From NCBI GenBank assembly GCA_013399855.1, contig VXAY01002362.1, positions 124,001 through 188,000 of the forward strand: a stretch of DNA of 64,000 nucleotides. Reading direction: 5' to 3'. How positions within the stretch are numbered: position 1 is the stretch's first letter; each line of letters opens with the position of its first letter. Source of the stretch: Oxyruncus cristatus. Lineage: Eukaryota > Chordata > Aves > Passeriformes > Cotingidae. Positions 13,601-24,700 of this stretch are shown here, in pieces. Both the position numbers and the translations under genes were made by a program. Under the pieces are notes generated by a model. That model was not told the DNA's origin. It worked only from the letters and a program-made list of their open reading frames with translations, and ran no database searches.

Positions 13601-14150
13601 CTTGGTCTGTTCCATCTGCCTGATGGCAAGAAGGGCAGGGCCTCTCCAACTCCCATGTCCACAGAGCCACAGGTCCTGTCAGGAGATTGCTCCAGCAGAG
13701 GCTTCCCACAGGGTCACAGCCTCCTTTGGGCATTCCCCTGCTCTGGCATGGGGCCCTCCATGGGCTGCAGGTGGATCTCTGCTCCCCCACGGACCTTCAC
13801 GGGCTGCAGGGCGACAGCCTATCTCACCACAGTCTGCACTACAGGCTGCAGGGGAATCTCTGCTCTGCTCTGCTGGAGCACCTCCTCCCCCTCCTTCTTC
13901 ACTGACCTTGGTGTCTGCAGGGCTGTTCCTCTCACACATTTCCACTTCTCTCTTCTGTGGCCACAATTACTTCTGCACAATAACTTCTCTTCCTTCTTAA
14001 ATATGTCGTCACAGAGGCATCGCCATCTCTGATGGGTTCAGCCTTGGACAGTGGCAGGTCCATCTTGGAGCTGGTTGGCATTGGCTCTGTTGGACATGGG
14101 GGAAGCTTCTAGCTGAAGCTTCTAGCTGCTCCTTAGAGATGCCAACCCTG
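13565..14150 (-). other. CR1 5' leader with internal repeats
   Basis: Upstream of ORF1 the CR1 has a GC-rich leader containing repeated units of the form GGGCTGCAGGTGGATCTCTGCTCC on the plus strand (near 13760-13790, 13800-13815 and 13845-13870) and, closer to the 5' end, a TATTTAAG string. This resembles the 5' region of long avian CR1 copies as I remember them. A perfect 13-base tandem duplication (AAGCTTCTAGCTG at 14103-14115 and 14116-14128) lies near the 5' end. Plus-strand ORFs across this stretch are antisense shadows. Exact limits are uncertain. Confidence 0.7.
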
Positions 14151-16258
14151 TAGCCCCTCCGGTATCAGAGGCTTGCCACACAAACACAATACCCCTGGTT
14201 TTGTTTGGATGCCAGACAAGTAAATAATAATGGGAGTACTTCTCTTGGCAGTGCAAATAGTGAAATCTAAGTTCATTTGTACCTTTGTCACATGCCACAA
14301 TGCACGTTTCCCTTCTCTACTGGATAGCAAATACAAAACCATGTTAGAGGGCTAACAATTATCATTTTCACAACTGAACAGGAACTTTTAGCTGTTCAGA
14401 TCTTACTGAAATCACATTATATGTTTATTCATTTTTCAGTACTGCAGTGTTAGTACAAGAAGATAACAGAAAAAAAAGTTGGAATATTTTAGAGAAATAA
14501 CTGTATATCAAAAGATACTTCACCAGGGAGGAGGAATTAACAATATATTCTCTTCAATGTCTTTATGAGATAATATTTGTGGCTTAAGACAGAAAATTAA
14601 TTCTTCAAATGGCTCTTCAAAGAGCCAGTGTGAATCCAGTGAGGTAGATGTGCAAGAAAACTATACTAGAATTTTGCCCACAGGCCATAGGACAAGTATG
14701 ATAATATTAATGCTTGATTCAGATGGCCCTGGGTGAAACGTAAGTAAAAACATTAAGGTAACATCAGTGCAGCCAGTTGACACTTGGAAAGGCTGCAAAA
14801 TCCATTCCTGCAAATAAGCAGAAAACATCGTATTCACAGTGAACAGATTCATTCTACATGCAGGGGGGACTACATGCGAAAAGTGCATAATCAGTAAGAT
14901 CAACACCTGGAATTTTGGGACTACAGCACCCTGACAATTGGTTGCTAGACTCTGAATCTACGCATCCATGACATGTAACAACTTCAACCATAAAGTCTGG
15001 CACAGTGCTTAAAGAACAGAAAAGTGTGTGGTGAAAAGGATGTATTAATATCAATAACATGTACAATTAGATATACCTGCTGACAAATGCAGTCATTCTA
15101 AAGTAAGGTCTCCATGGCCAAACACAACAGCAGTGGAAAAGGTTAAAATTTAGAATGGAAATGCAGAATAAGGAAAAGAAAAATCTAATAAATTCTATTA
15201 ACAAATAACAGCCAACTATACCGAACTCTGGAAAACAAAATTTCTGTTGCAATTTTTAAAACACTGAATATTTTTAATTTTGCAATTTTAGTCAGAACAA
15301 GAGAAATGAAGCTCTGAAGCAGCATTAACTTATACAGAAACTGAATTAATCTTTTAACTGTACTAGATCTTTTCCAAAAAGCAGAATTGACAGCTGGCAT
15401 TTTTTTGTAGTCACTGCTTATTCAACAAAATCATCCAAAGCTTATCCCATAGTGATTCAAAAGGTTTCCTCAAAAGCACACGTTTAAACAAATATATTTT
15501 TTTGCTGAGATTTGAACCCAAGTTTAACAGTATGGAGAATAAAAAAAAAAGAGAGGAGAGAAAATTGGGGTTTTTTGCAACAGTGACTAGAGCTTTGTTA
15601 ATTCAAGGGTAAAATATATTCAGAAGACAGGTTTGAATAATCAGTTTAAATGATTACATCTTTTTGCCAGCCAAAGTGTTTTACCATACTTCATGTGCTA
15701 AGAGAAAAAAATGGTGCTCAAGGACTGCCACTGCTTCAATGTTGACATCTAAGACAGTGTCACTTTTGATCACAGCTTGCAAAGTACTGTCCTACTGTGC
15801 AAGAAGTATAATCAACACTTTACCACTAATTCTGCAGTCTTAACAGATCAGTCCTGACATTGTAGTGAATAATTATTAGAATCACTCAAGAACAAAGAGC
15901 CATATTGTGTAGCCGAATTTGGGATCATTGTTAAGTTTCATGCAATGGCAACTTTTGTCACATTGTCATACAGTATCTGCCTGTCCTACTGTATGCATCC
16001 AAAGTTTGTGTACTACAGGACAGTCCTCTTAAAAATGAGAATGGAGTAAGCTATTATGAACCTTGACACCAGGCAGTCCATCTTTTAACTTTGGTCATGG
16101 AAAAGAGAAATAAACATATCTAACATTCAGTTTACCAGGTCTAGAAGGCAAGAGAGTCACATGAGAGCAAGCTGATACTGGAATATGGCTGAATATTACT
16201 TATCAACAAAGAGCAAAATCCAGTCTGATGCAACATGAAAAGAAAACAGATTTCTCAC

Positions 16259-16358
16259 CTTGCTCCAGCAATAAGCTCTTTTTGTCCTGGGTCAAATGTT
16301 AACTGTGAGAAGTCCACAGCATCTTTTGCTTTGAACACATGTAACCAAGGGGCAATTT
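16259..16358 (-). CDS. SEMA5A: Semaphorin-5A, second coding exon (N-terminal Sema domain)
   Basis: This 100-base minus-strand exon lies between a pyrimidine-rich acceptor (TTTTCTGATTGTTTTTAG) and a donor (GCAAG then GTGAGA). With one base from the previous exon and one from the next it encodes residues 42-75: EIAPWLHVFKAKDA followed by VDFSQLTFDPGQKELIAGA and the start of an Arg codon. The block DFSQLTFDPGQKEL is a hallmark of the first strands of the Sema propeller in class 5 semaphorins and is nearly identical to human SEMA5A as I recall it. Entry phase is 1 and exit phase is 2, matching the exons on both sides. There is no stop or frame disruption, so the exon looks functional. It is separated from the start-codon exon by 18,636 bases and from the next exon by 16,138 bases. 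Confidence 0.95.
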
Positions 16359-18155
16359 CTAAAAACAATCAGAAAATACAACTGTTACTATAAATGTTCT
16401 AGATGTAGTATGTCAGGTACCATTAAATTTGCAGATTTTGCGGGGCTGCAAGTTTTCTCCATATGGTCCTCTAAGGAAACAGAAGACTTTCACTACCATG
16501 CCATGTAATTTATAACACAGGCCTGTAAAATAGCAGCCACCCAATACGCACTGAATGATGTATCCATATTTTGTTCTGAATTGTAAGCCAGATATGTTTT
16601 TCCTCCTTAGGTAAAGCAGAAAACACCACAGTACAACTGCAATTCACTACAATACATACTCAAGTGAAGTCAAATTAATTTTCCATGCATCAGAAACAGC
16701 TGAGGACTAGGGGTTTTATTTAGTTAGCTATTTATTGAGTTATTTATTTTCTCTACAAAAGGATCCAATCAATTGAAAAACAATGAGAAAAACAAGTAAA
16801 TTTGATGGTTCACCATTTTCACAATAGAAGGTTGAGAAATGAGGGATGAAAAAGGAAAAATGCTTGACATTCATTGAACTTTTTTTTTTTTTCCCACCTG
16901 CCTTTCTCAGACCAATTTAGCGCTACATTAAGCAGGGCAGACAAGTGGGTGAGTTGCTGAAAATCAGCAAGAAGCATTACTGGTATTCAGAATATAAACT
17001 TGTTCTTACTCTTAAACTTAAACACACATAAATAATTGCACATCAAATCCTTAAATATTTTCATTAGTAGTAGTTATTTTTGCATTCATATCACTAACTG
17101 GACACACAACAGTTTGTTTATATGAACACAGTGTTCTGGGAACAGAGTATGATTTTTTTTTTAAAATTTTACTTTTTTTTAAATAGACACACAGAATACA
17201 TAAAATTGCTATAACAATATAAATGGCTCTCAAAAAAAAAGTCCAGTTTTACAAAAACCTCATCCTCTAGAATTTTACAATTCTCAGGATGCTGATTGAA
17301 GTTGCTTTTTTTTCTTTAATGTAGTCACAAAGCAGCGGTCCAGAACTTATGTGAAAGGTGAAGAGGACTAGGTATGTATGGCACAATGGGCTGTGTAACC
17401 ATCTATCTGAAGACTATAGATGTGAAACATTCAATAGAAAGACCAAAGGTGAGCACATGGTCATGGTCATTTAGAAGACAGAGTAGAAACCAACTCCCTC
17501 CTGAGGGTGCTGTAGAAGTGTAATTTTTGATACTAGTCTCATCAGTTGCAGCTCATGTTGACAATATACATTCTAAACTCCTTTCTTCACTTATGAGCAT
17601 ATTTTTCTCTTTGCAAATATTTGAGTTGAACAAACCCACGTCTAGTGCCTGTTTCAGGATGATTTGTTCCTCATTTAAATATTAAAATTTTAGCACAAGT
17701 GGGCTATCCATTCCTAAGGAATGGGCCCAAGAGAAAAATGTTATTCTGTGTCAAAACATGTTCAGCCATTGCAGACAACCATTAAAAGCACTGTGCAGAA
17801 GCTGTAGCATCATATACTTTGGAAAAACAGATGGAACTGTGAAGTCGAATCACTCAGGTGTCAGAAAACTAACCTGCATTTTTAATGACAGCCTGTATAC
17901 ATCTGGGCAATTTCAGGCATGCAATGCCAGTTTGTACATGTTCTGCAGTACTTCTAGCTAAATTCACTGTTGATTCCATCTGTATTGGATAGGTTCTCAA
18001 ATCAGGATCTGAACACTGTGGGGGAAAGGGGATGCGGCCGCACATTAGATAACTATGATTACAGCTGTCATCAGCTGTTACTGCAGATGCTGTGCATAAA
18101 ACCTATCAGGATTCTGCAGGAGGAAAAACAATATACACACACATATACATTATAG

Positions 18156-18219
18156 GCCTGTGTAGCCTTATACATACTTATTTATCTACGTATATTTATA
18201 TATATAAGGCTACACAGGC
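18156..18219. repeat. Perfect 17-bp inverted repeat (hairpin) with AT-rich loop
   Basis: GCCTGTGTAGCCTTATA at 18156-18172 is the exact reverse complement of TATAAGGCTACACAGGC at 18203-18219. The 30-base loop is AT-rich and partly self-complementary. Within the SEMA5A primary transcript it would form a stable stem. No mature small RNA can be inferred from sequence alone. Confidence 0.9.
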
Positions 18220-18779
18220 AAGCCTAAAAGAGGTGTTTCTTAACGTTTTTATACTTGATTTTGCAACCTTAACTTTTCAGTCCTGCATTTCATACAAAAA
18301 AAAAAAAACAATTGTGAAATTCTAAAAAGTTAAGAAATCAGGTAGGACGTGAAGATGAAGAAATTTAGAGGAAAGTCATGAAGAATCTCACTTACTGGAA
18401 GAAGACAGAAAAAAAAAAAAAAAAGAGAACAAAAAATACCAAAGGTAAATGCAATTAAGTTTATCAGTTTATCAGCCAATGTATCTAAAATCTCCATTGA
18501 TTCTCTCAGACAATTCCTACACAGACACAGGATATTCACATAGTTTCACAGAAAAAAATACATGCATACACACGCAGTCCCAATCAGGGAGAGCTCTCAG
18601 TTCTGAGAGATGCAAAGAGGTTACATTTCTTTGTATTAAGCACTGTGACTAAGACAGAAATGGATACAAAACCATTTTATAAAGTAGCAGAAATTCAGAC
18701 AAAATCATAATACTGATAAACAATGACTAAAATCAAAACCCCAAATATACTGTGATAAAAAACAGGGCTTTAAAAAAAA

Positions 18780-19260
18780 GAATACCCATCCTGGGAGTTC
18801 AGCCAAGCCAGTGGGCAGAAGTTGCAAAAGGGGCTGGAAGGACAGACAAGGACGTGGGTTTAGTCCCTCAGCTGCTATGTTCCCCTTCCGAATGGTTTCA
18901 CAAGCCATGGGAAGTGATGCTGCACTCATCCAGAAATTTTCACTCTTTGAGATGGAAGCTACGGCTCCCTGGGCTACCTCTGCCTTTGCTTGCACCCAGA
19001 GTTACTGTCTTTGAGGAAGAACCACACAGAAATCTACTAAACTGACAAAGTAAGCTCAAGTTACCAATGTACTAACACTCAAATTTGTACTGCTGGGTGC
19101 AAATAAGTACAGCTGAGAACGCCACTGGCTCCCCAGCAGATCTGCACACAGGTAAAAGCAGACCACTGTAGAAACATCAGTCTCTGAAAGAGAAACAAGG
19201 TAAGCAGTTGAGAATGGAATCACCTCAGCTCCATACTGGTAGGACAAGTGAGACCCTTAG
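18780..19260. other. Unassigned GC-richer stretch
   Basis: This interval has a higher GC content and several overlapping short open frames on both strands, none with a recognisable protein motif. It may be an unrecognised old repeat or a conserved non-coding segment. I see no splice-bounded exon. Confidence 0.3.
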
Positions 19261-20710
19261 TCTTCTGAAGGAAAACAGTAGCTCCTCATAGCATGGGAAG
19301 GCCAGAGACATCTCAGTACACAGAGGTATTGCAGTGCCAGAAGACTACACGGAAAACTGAGATTCAAAGACTCAATTTCCTTCCACTTGTCCACGTGTCT
19401 CAGAAAGACACAATAAAGCTTCAAGGTACAGCAAGCAGGTGATTGAGACCATTACCAGGTTTGGAGCAAGGGAGCAGGGGTCAGGAGGGCAAGGCAAGCC
19501 CAGGCTAAAGAACAAGAAGACAGGACTTGCTAAGCAAGGAGTTGCTAAGAAATCTCTCTGAAATCTGATTCCTCTGTATCCCTCCAAAATATAAATTATT
19601 TCATCCTTTCTTTGTTGCATTCAGCAGTATTCTTGCTTGAGGCAATAAGGTCAGGGAGTGTAAATGGCTGTTAGAGCTCTTTTTTTTCCTGGCAAACACT
19701 CTGAAACTGTATCTCGTGTGTCACAGTGGCATCATGTGTCACCCAGGAATAAGCCTATATGAGATAAAGCTACAACTTTGTGACATTTTTGTAAGGGAAC
19801 ATGAATACAAAAACAGCGCCTATAGAAAAAAAAAAAGACAATCAACAAACCCATGTCCACTGTAAAAGTAAAAGCTTATTAGTGAAAATCCGCTGTGAGT
19901 TATGCTACAGAAGAATTATGTAACTAATTAACAGGATAATTATATTTATTCTCACCAAAACAGAAAATCTAGATGAAAGCTCATAGGTAAAACAAGACTT
20001 TTCAGTTTTGCTAAGAGTTATCAAGTTAAAGTCAAAATTCATAACAAGCTATTAAAGGTGTATAAATTATTTTTTTTCCAATTAAAAAAATAATGGTAAA
20101 CTAGTAAGCAGTTATAATTTCACTTTATTAATGGTTTTCATGCAGGTGCAACATGACAAGCTTTACAAAATAAAATAGCTGTGCATTTTGTATAATACAG
20201 CAGTACCGTAAATAAATGTGTAAGTTAATTAAACTGCCCTGCCAACACGTAACCTAGTTGTACCGCTTGCCAATCACAGGTGACAAACAGCAACATCTCT
20301 ACCCTTTCCAATTCTAACCCTCCCCTTTCCAGCATTCCACTCCCTTTCCTCTGCCCTCAATTCATGTACAGCACAGTAAAACACCAAGCCCTTTATTGAC
20401 TTCTCTCTTCTTACTCTTGATACCAAAAGCACTCATTCAAACACACCTTCAGCCTGGATTTCTTTTTTTTTTTTTTTCTTCTATAAAACTAAGCGGGCAT
20501 TTTCACCATTCTGCAGATATTGGTCTAAGACTTAAAGTTCTCCACAGAAAACTGTGTTATGATATACATTCAGTCATGACTACAGCCAATCTCCAACACA
20601 CGCTGAGTCCTTTTGGTAGATTTAACACATCATTACCCTTAGCAAAAAAAAAAATTTTTAATTGCTATTACAGTACTGAAATCTGCAGGCCTTATAACTC
20701 AAAAACATTC

Positions 20711-20893
20711 CAAAAAAAAACCAAAAAAAAAAAAANCCTGGTTATCTCCCCAATGAGGGGCCTGGAGCCATCAAGATGTGCTCCAAACAACCGCTTCCTT
20801 TCCCAGGCACCTTCCAAAAAAAAAAAAAAAACCAAAAAAAAAAAAAAAAAAAAAAAAAAACCCCAAAAAAAAAAAAAAAAAAAAAAAAAAAAA
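20711..20893. repeat. Interrupted A-homopolymer block with an ambiguous base
   Basis: Runs of A are interrupted by CC or CCCC: A9-CC-A13-N at 20712-20736, then 79 bases of complex sequence, then A16 (20816-20831), CC, A27 (20834-20860), CCCC, A29 (20865-20893). One base at 20736 is N. Run lengths are likely unreliable. Open frames across this block (poly-Lys or poly-Phe) are artefacts. Confidence 0.85.
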
Positions 20894-21653
20894 CACTTTC
20901 CCATGGAACTAAAATACAGATATTGAAAAAAATCTTTCCGAGAAAGTTACAGCTCTCCCATGCTGGGAACCACGTGCTATGGGTTTTCCTGGGGCATTCA
21001 GGTTTTGGGAGCATGGGGGGTTAATAGCTTAGATTTAATACGAAACAAGGTTTGGCATGGTCCATAAATCTACAGCAAAGCAAACACACCAAAGTCCCCT
21101 CAGCTCTTAGGAAAGGCCAAGGGAGTCTCCTAGAGAGGTTTAAAGACAAAGGAGGTTAACAATCAAAGCTGGGCAGGAGGACATTAGACACTCATTAAAA
21201 AAAATGAAAGACCAGAAATCTGTCTCTTTTTTACTTTAAATGTAGTATCGGCCCAACAGGCCACAGCTTGTTTGGTTTACATTGTCCAAGGACTTGGCAA
21301 GGGCTGAGCTCTACAGTTCTTTGCAAATGAAATCACAGAGTTCCCTTTAACCTAAGTTTCATTATTCAGCACTTCAAAGTAGAGCTACAGTAAACAGTAA
21401 AATAGAGTAATGACTAATAAGGTGGTATGTTTTGAACCAAATTCAGAAGTGATATTTAATGGTAAATAAAGTCAAAAGACAATAAAGATCTCCTGATTTC
21501 ATTTAAAAGTTAACATAGACATTAAAAATTTCAGTAGTGTTTATGGTGTATGTGTGTCACACCTCATGCCATGGTGTGCTTTTTGAAAATAGTGAGCACA
21601 AAGTTAAACATATGCACAGTATCACCTTCTTGAAGAAATTCTGTTAGCAAAGT

Positions 21654-21704
21654 AACAACAATAATAATAATGCCACAGTCACAACAGCAACAACAGCAAC
21701 AGCA
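21654..21704. repeat. Short CAA / AAT / CAG-type microsatellite
   Basis: The stretch has ACAACAATAATAATAAT followed by CACAACAGCAACAACAGCAA, an imperfect trinucleotide run. Confidence 0.7.
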
Positions 21705-24700
21705 TAGCTGAAAACTAGCAGATTTGCAATATTAACAGAAGTCTCTGGGTGGCATCAGTACAACAAATTCACTAATCTTATCGAAAGAAAATTAAAATAT
21801 ATTTCTGCATGCTAAAGTTATTTTATAATTGAATGTAACTAATCTAAGGATTATACAATAATCCCCATCCTCCTGAAGCTGTATAAGGATTTTAACCTAA
21901 CTTAGATCTCTTACTGTGATATTCCAGTTACATTACTGTCCTCTTCAAAGGCAGCAAGAATGTCAGAAGTCTCTCTGCCACCTTGGCTACATTACATTAG
22001 CCCTGCTGCCGTGATGACCATCCCATTAACTCCAGGGAAACTATTCAGCAAGGTGTCAGGGCTGGCAGGATGCACTCATTCAGCATGTTCCGTTTGGGGT
22101 TTTATTTGCAACATTTGCTCTTGAAGGACACAGTTAGGTGCACTTGTAAACACTCCCTTGTGATGCTTCAGGACTCCACAGTCTCTAAGTATTTTAGATC
22201 TAGGACTGAGAAAAGATTTTCTTCAGTAATTTCTGTGTGTCATCAATTCAGTGTGTCTATTCTCATTTTAAAATTCCCATTATATTATAAATATATTAAT
22301 GACTAATAACTTCACTGCGAATAACTTGAGGATAACAGGCATTGGTCTCTGTTGGGAAAAAAAGACAAAAAAAATGGTATGACAGAGCCTGTTGCATCTT
22401 TTAGGATTCACTTTTGTCTATACTTTTTTTCTTACATTTCCAATCACCAGTCTTTCCTAGATCTTTCACACTATATTCTCTCCTCACAGAAATGCATTAA
22501 ACACACCCTTGGCTGGCAATTTATTGACTGACTGCAGATGAAAGGATAAAAGATGCCACAGCTCAAGTGAAGAAAGGAAATACATGCAAACACTATTCGA
22601 CAGATTCCAACAAAAAAGAAGGACACCATCAAGACAGTTCAGCAAAAGAACAGCTGTATTACTTCTGAAATCAATCACAATTCACCCCTGCTTATCAAGA
22701 AGAGGCTGAGGCTTAGTTTGTCAACAATATAACTTATTTTTCTAGGACTTATTCAAGGCATGTGTTGCTCTGCATTTGTATGCAATGACTTAATGTTTTA
22801 AATAATTTTGATCAATAAGTTTTTTTTAAAAAAGAAGTAAATACTGTATAGAAAGCAGCTATAGTTACAAAGATGTAAGTAACAATACAGAATATCTTAT
22901 ATAGGTGGTTTTTTTCCTCAGAGAGCTCCTGAAAACACAACCGCAAACAAACTCCTAGATTAGGCATCGGGGCTTGTCCAGTTGTCATTGTAGTGGAGAG
23001 AAACCTATGCTACACCTGAACAAATACTTCGTGCACTCCTCAGGCTTAAGTACTGTGAAGCTCCACCACAACTGTGGTGGTTCTATTTCCAGTACAAAGT
23101 TGTTCTTTACATACTTGTAAAGTCATGCTTTATTTTTACTTATTTTAGATCAAATTCTTACTCTAATTCTAGCCTAGCTCTGTTGCAAAACAGGCCAGAA
23201 TGGACCTTTCCCAATGAGGATATTCCCACTGGATGCATTAACTGTGAAATCATTACAGTTACAACCTCAGGTCAACACTCTGGGTATTCATTAACCCTTT
23301 TTACATGGCTTCTAATACTGTCCTTCTTTAGCATGATTATAGGGACAGACAAAACAATTATAAATGCATCTTACAATAGTAGAGCTTAAAGGTAGTACCA
23401 GCACTGCATTTCCATTTCAGAGTTGAAGTTGCATTGAAAGAATAAGAAAATACCCAAGTAACATAAGATTAGGTGCTAGGCACATATATAGTCCACCAGT
23501 ATGAAGTAGAGCTCAGAAAAATGCTTTTTTTTGCTATTTATAATATACAAGAAGGAAAAAACTACTGCATTAAGAACCTTAATCAAATAGACAAATCAAA
23601 AAAAATCAAGTCTCTAACATTTAAACCTCACAGAAAGAGATGAAGCTGTTCTAAAAAAAAAAAATAAATTGAAAAGCCAAGAGAACCCTAGCTCAATGCT
23701 CCAGTGAAATTTCTGATCCACCTGCTACTGAGATTAGAATGTAGCTGGCATGTCTGTCCCATGTCCACTTTTTCTTATATATGACACAAACGTGCATATG
23801 TCAAGGCTAAGGAAGGTCATGGATGTAAGAGATCTAACAGCCTTTGCTACCAGAGGACTCTAATAATCTACATGGAATATAGCAGAAGCAGAATGAACAC
23901 AACATAAGCAGAGAAGAGTACTAGCTCAAGAGCAAAAAGATGGCATCAGCTGATGTCATTCTATACTTCTCTGCAAAATGAAAGGATTAGGACAGATAGA
24001 TGTGTTACAATACTCAGTATTGCACTTCAATGAAAAAGGCAACGCACATAGCCCTCACCATAGAGAACACATTTATTCCTGGGCTGTGTACAGAATTAAC
24101 AGTATGTGGATATCATAACTGGGAAACAAAATAATATATATTTATAGTAGCTATTCCCTTACTTTTTATAAAATTGAAAATTAAAAATATTTCTTATAGA
24201 AATTATGAATACTTTTTAATGTGGATAATACATTGAAAAATATCAGCATTTTGGTAATTAATGATTAGACATTAAGAACCGTACAGCTTCTAAAATGGGG
24301 ATCCAGGAAGATATAAGAAAACAAAACATCGCTTCTTCCTGTGAAGGGAAAAAACAAAACAAAAGTTTTCTTTAGGCAGGGTTAGTTAATGCAATCCAAT
24401 CCTCTATAAAGGAAAAGATGAAGTTGCAAAGTTGTCCAGAATGATTAAATCAGTAACCACAAACCAAAAGATTCTTCTTTTAAAGTCTTACCACACTACA
24501 TTTGGTTCTCCTCTGGAAACATGAAAACATGTCAGATCTTCATCTGCAGTTCAGTGCTCATCTTTGTTTATAGGGAGGGGAGAAAAAAAAAAAAAAGAAC
24601 CAACAAAAAGACAAAGCAACCTCAAAACTACAGCTCCCTTTCAAGATGCAGTATTTTGGAGGTCTCTAAATTACATAAACAAGCCAGCTGCCTTTCTTCT

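Larger units (their letters stand above)
10019..14150 (-). mobile_element. Near-full-length, inactivated CR1 LINE
   Basis: A 4.1-kb non-LTR retrotransposon of the CR1 family lies on the minus strand. Its 3' end at 10019 carries the family's terminal octamer-like repeats (plus strand CATAGGATCACAGAATTACAGAA). Moving toward 14150 come ORF2 reverse transcriptase, ORF2 endonuclease, ORF1 with an SGNH esterase, and a GC-rich 5' leader with internal repeats. Almost every conserved block of a CR1 is present in order, which is unusual because most CR1 copies are severely 5'-truncated. Both ORFs carry several nonsense and frameshift mutations, so it cannot encode working proteins. It lies in the same orientation as the host gene SEMA5A. 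The 5' boundary is approximate, and no target-site duplication is evident, as is usual for CR1. Confidence 0.93.
121..16258 (-). other. SEMA5A: SEMA5A intron between second and third coding exons (16.1 kb)
   Basis: This intron is bounded by GTGAGA at 16258 and CCCCAG at 121 and is phase 2. From 121 to about 10018 I see AT-rich unique sequence with short A-runs and stop codons in all frames, and no recognisable gene, RNA or repeat. A CR1 LINE in sense orientation occupies about 10019-14150. From 14151 to 16258 I see nothing further except the polypyrimidine tract and branch region next to the acceptor at 121 on the other side. Confidence 0.9.

Noticed and set aside
13541..14032. 163-codon plus-strand open frame in GC-rich sequence
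   Set aside because: It is antisense to the CR1 leader; low stop density comes from the GC-rich repeats.
20396..20926. 176-codon plus-strand open frame
   Set aside because: It crosses the A-homopolymer block and an N base; the C-terminal half is poly-Lys from A-runs.
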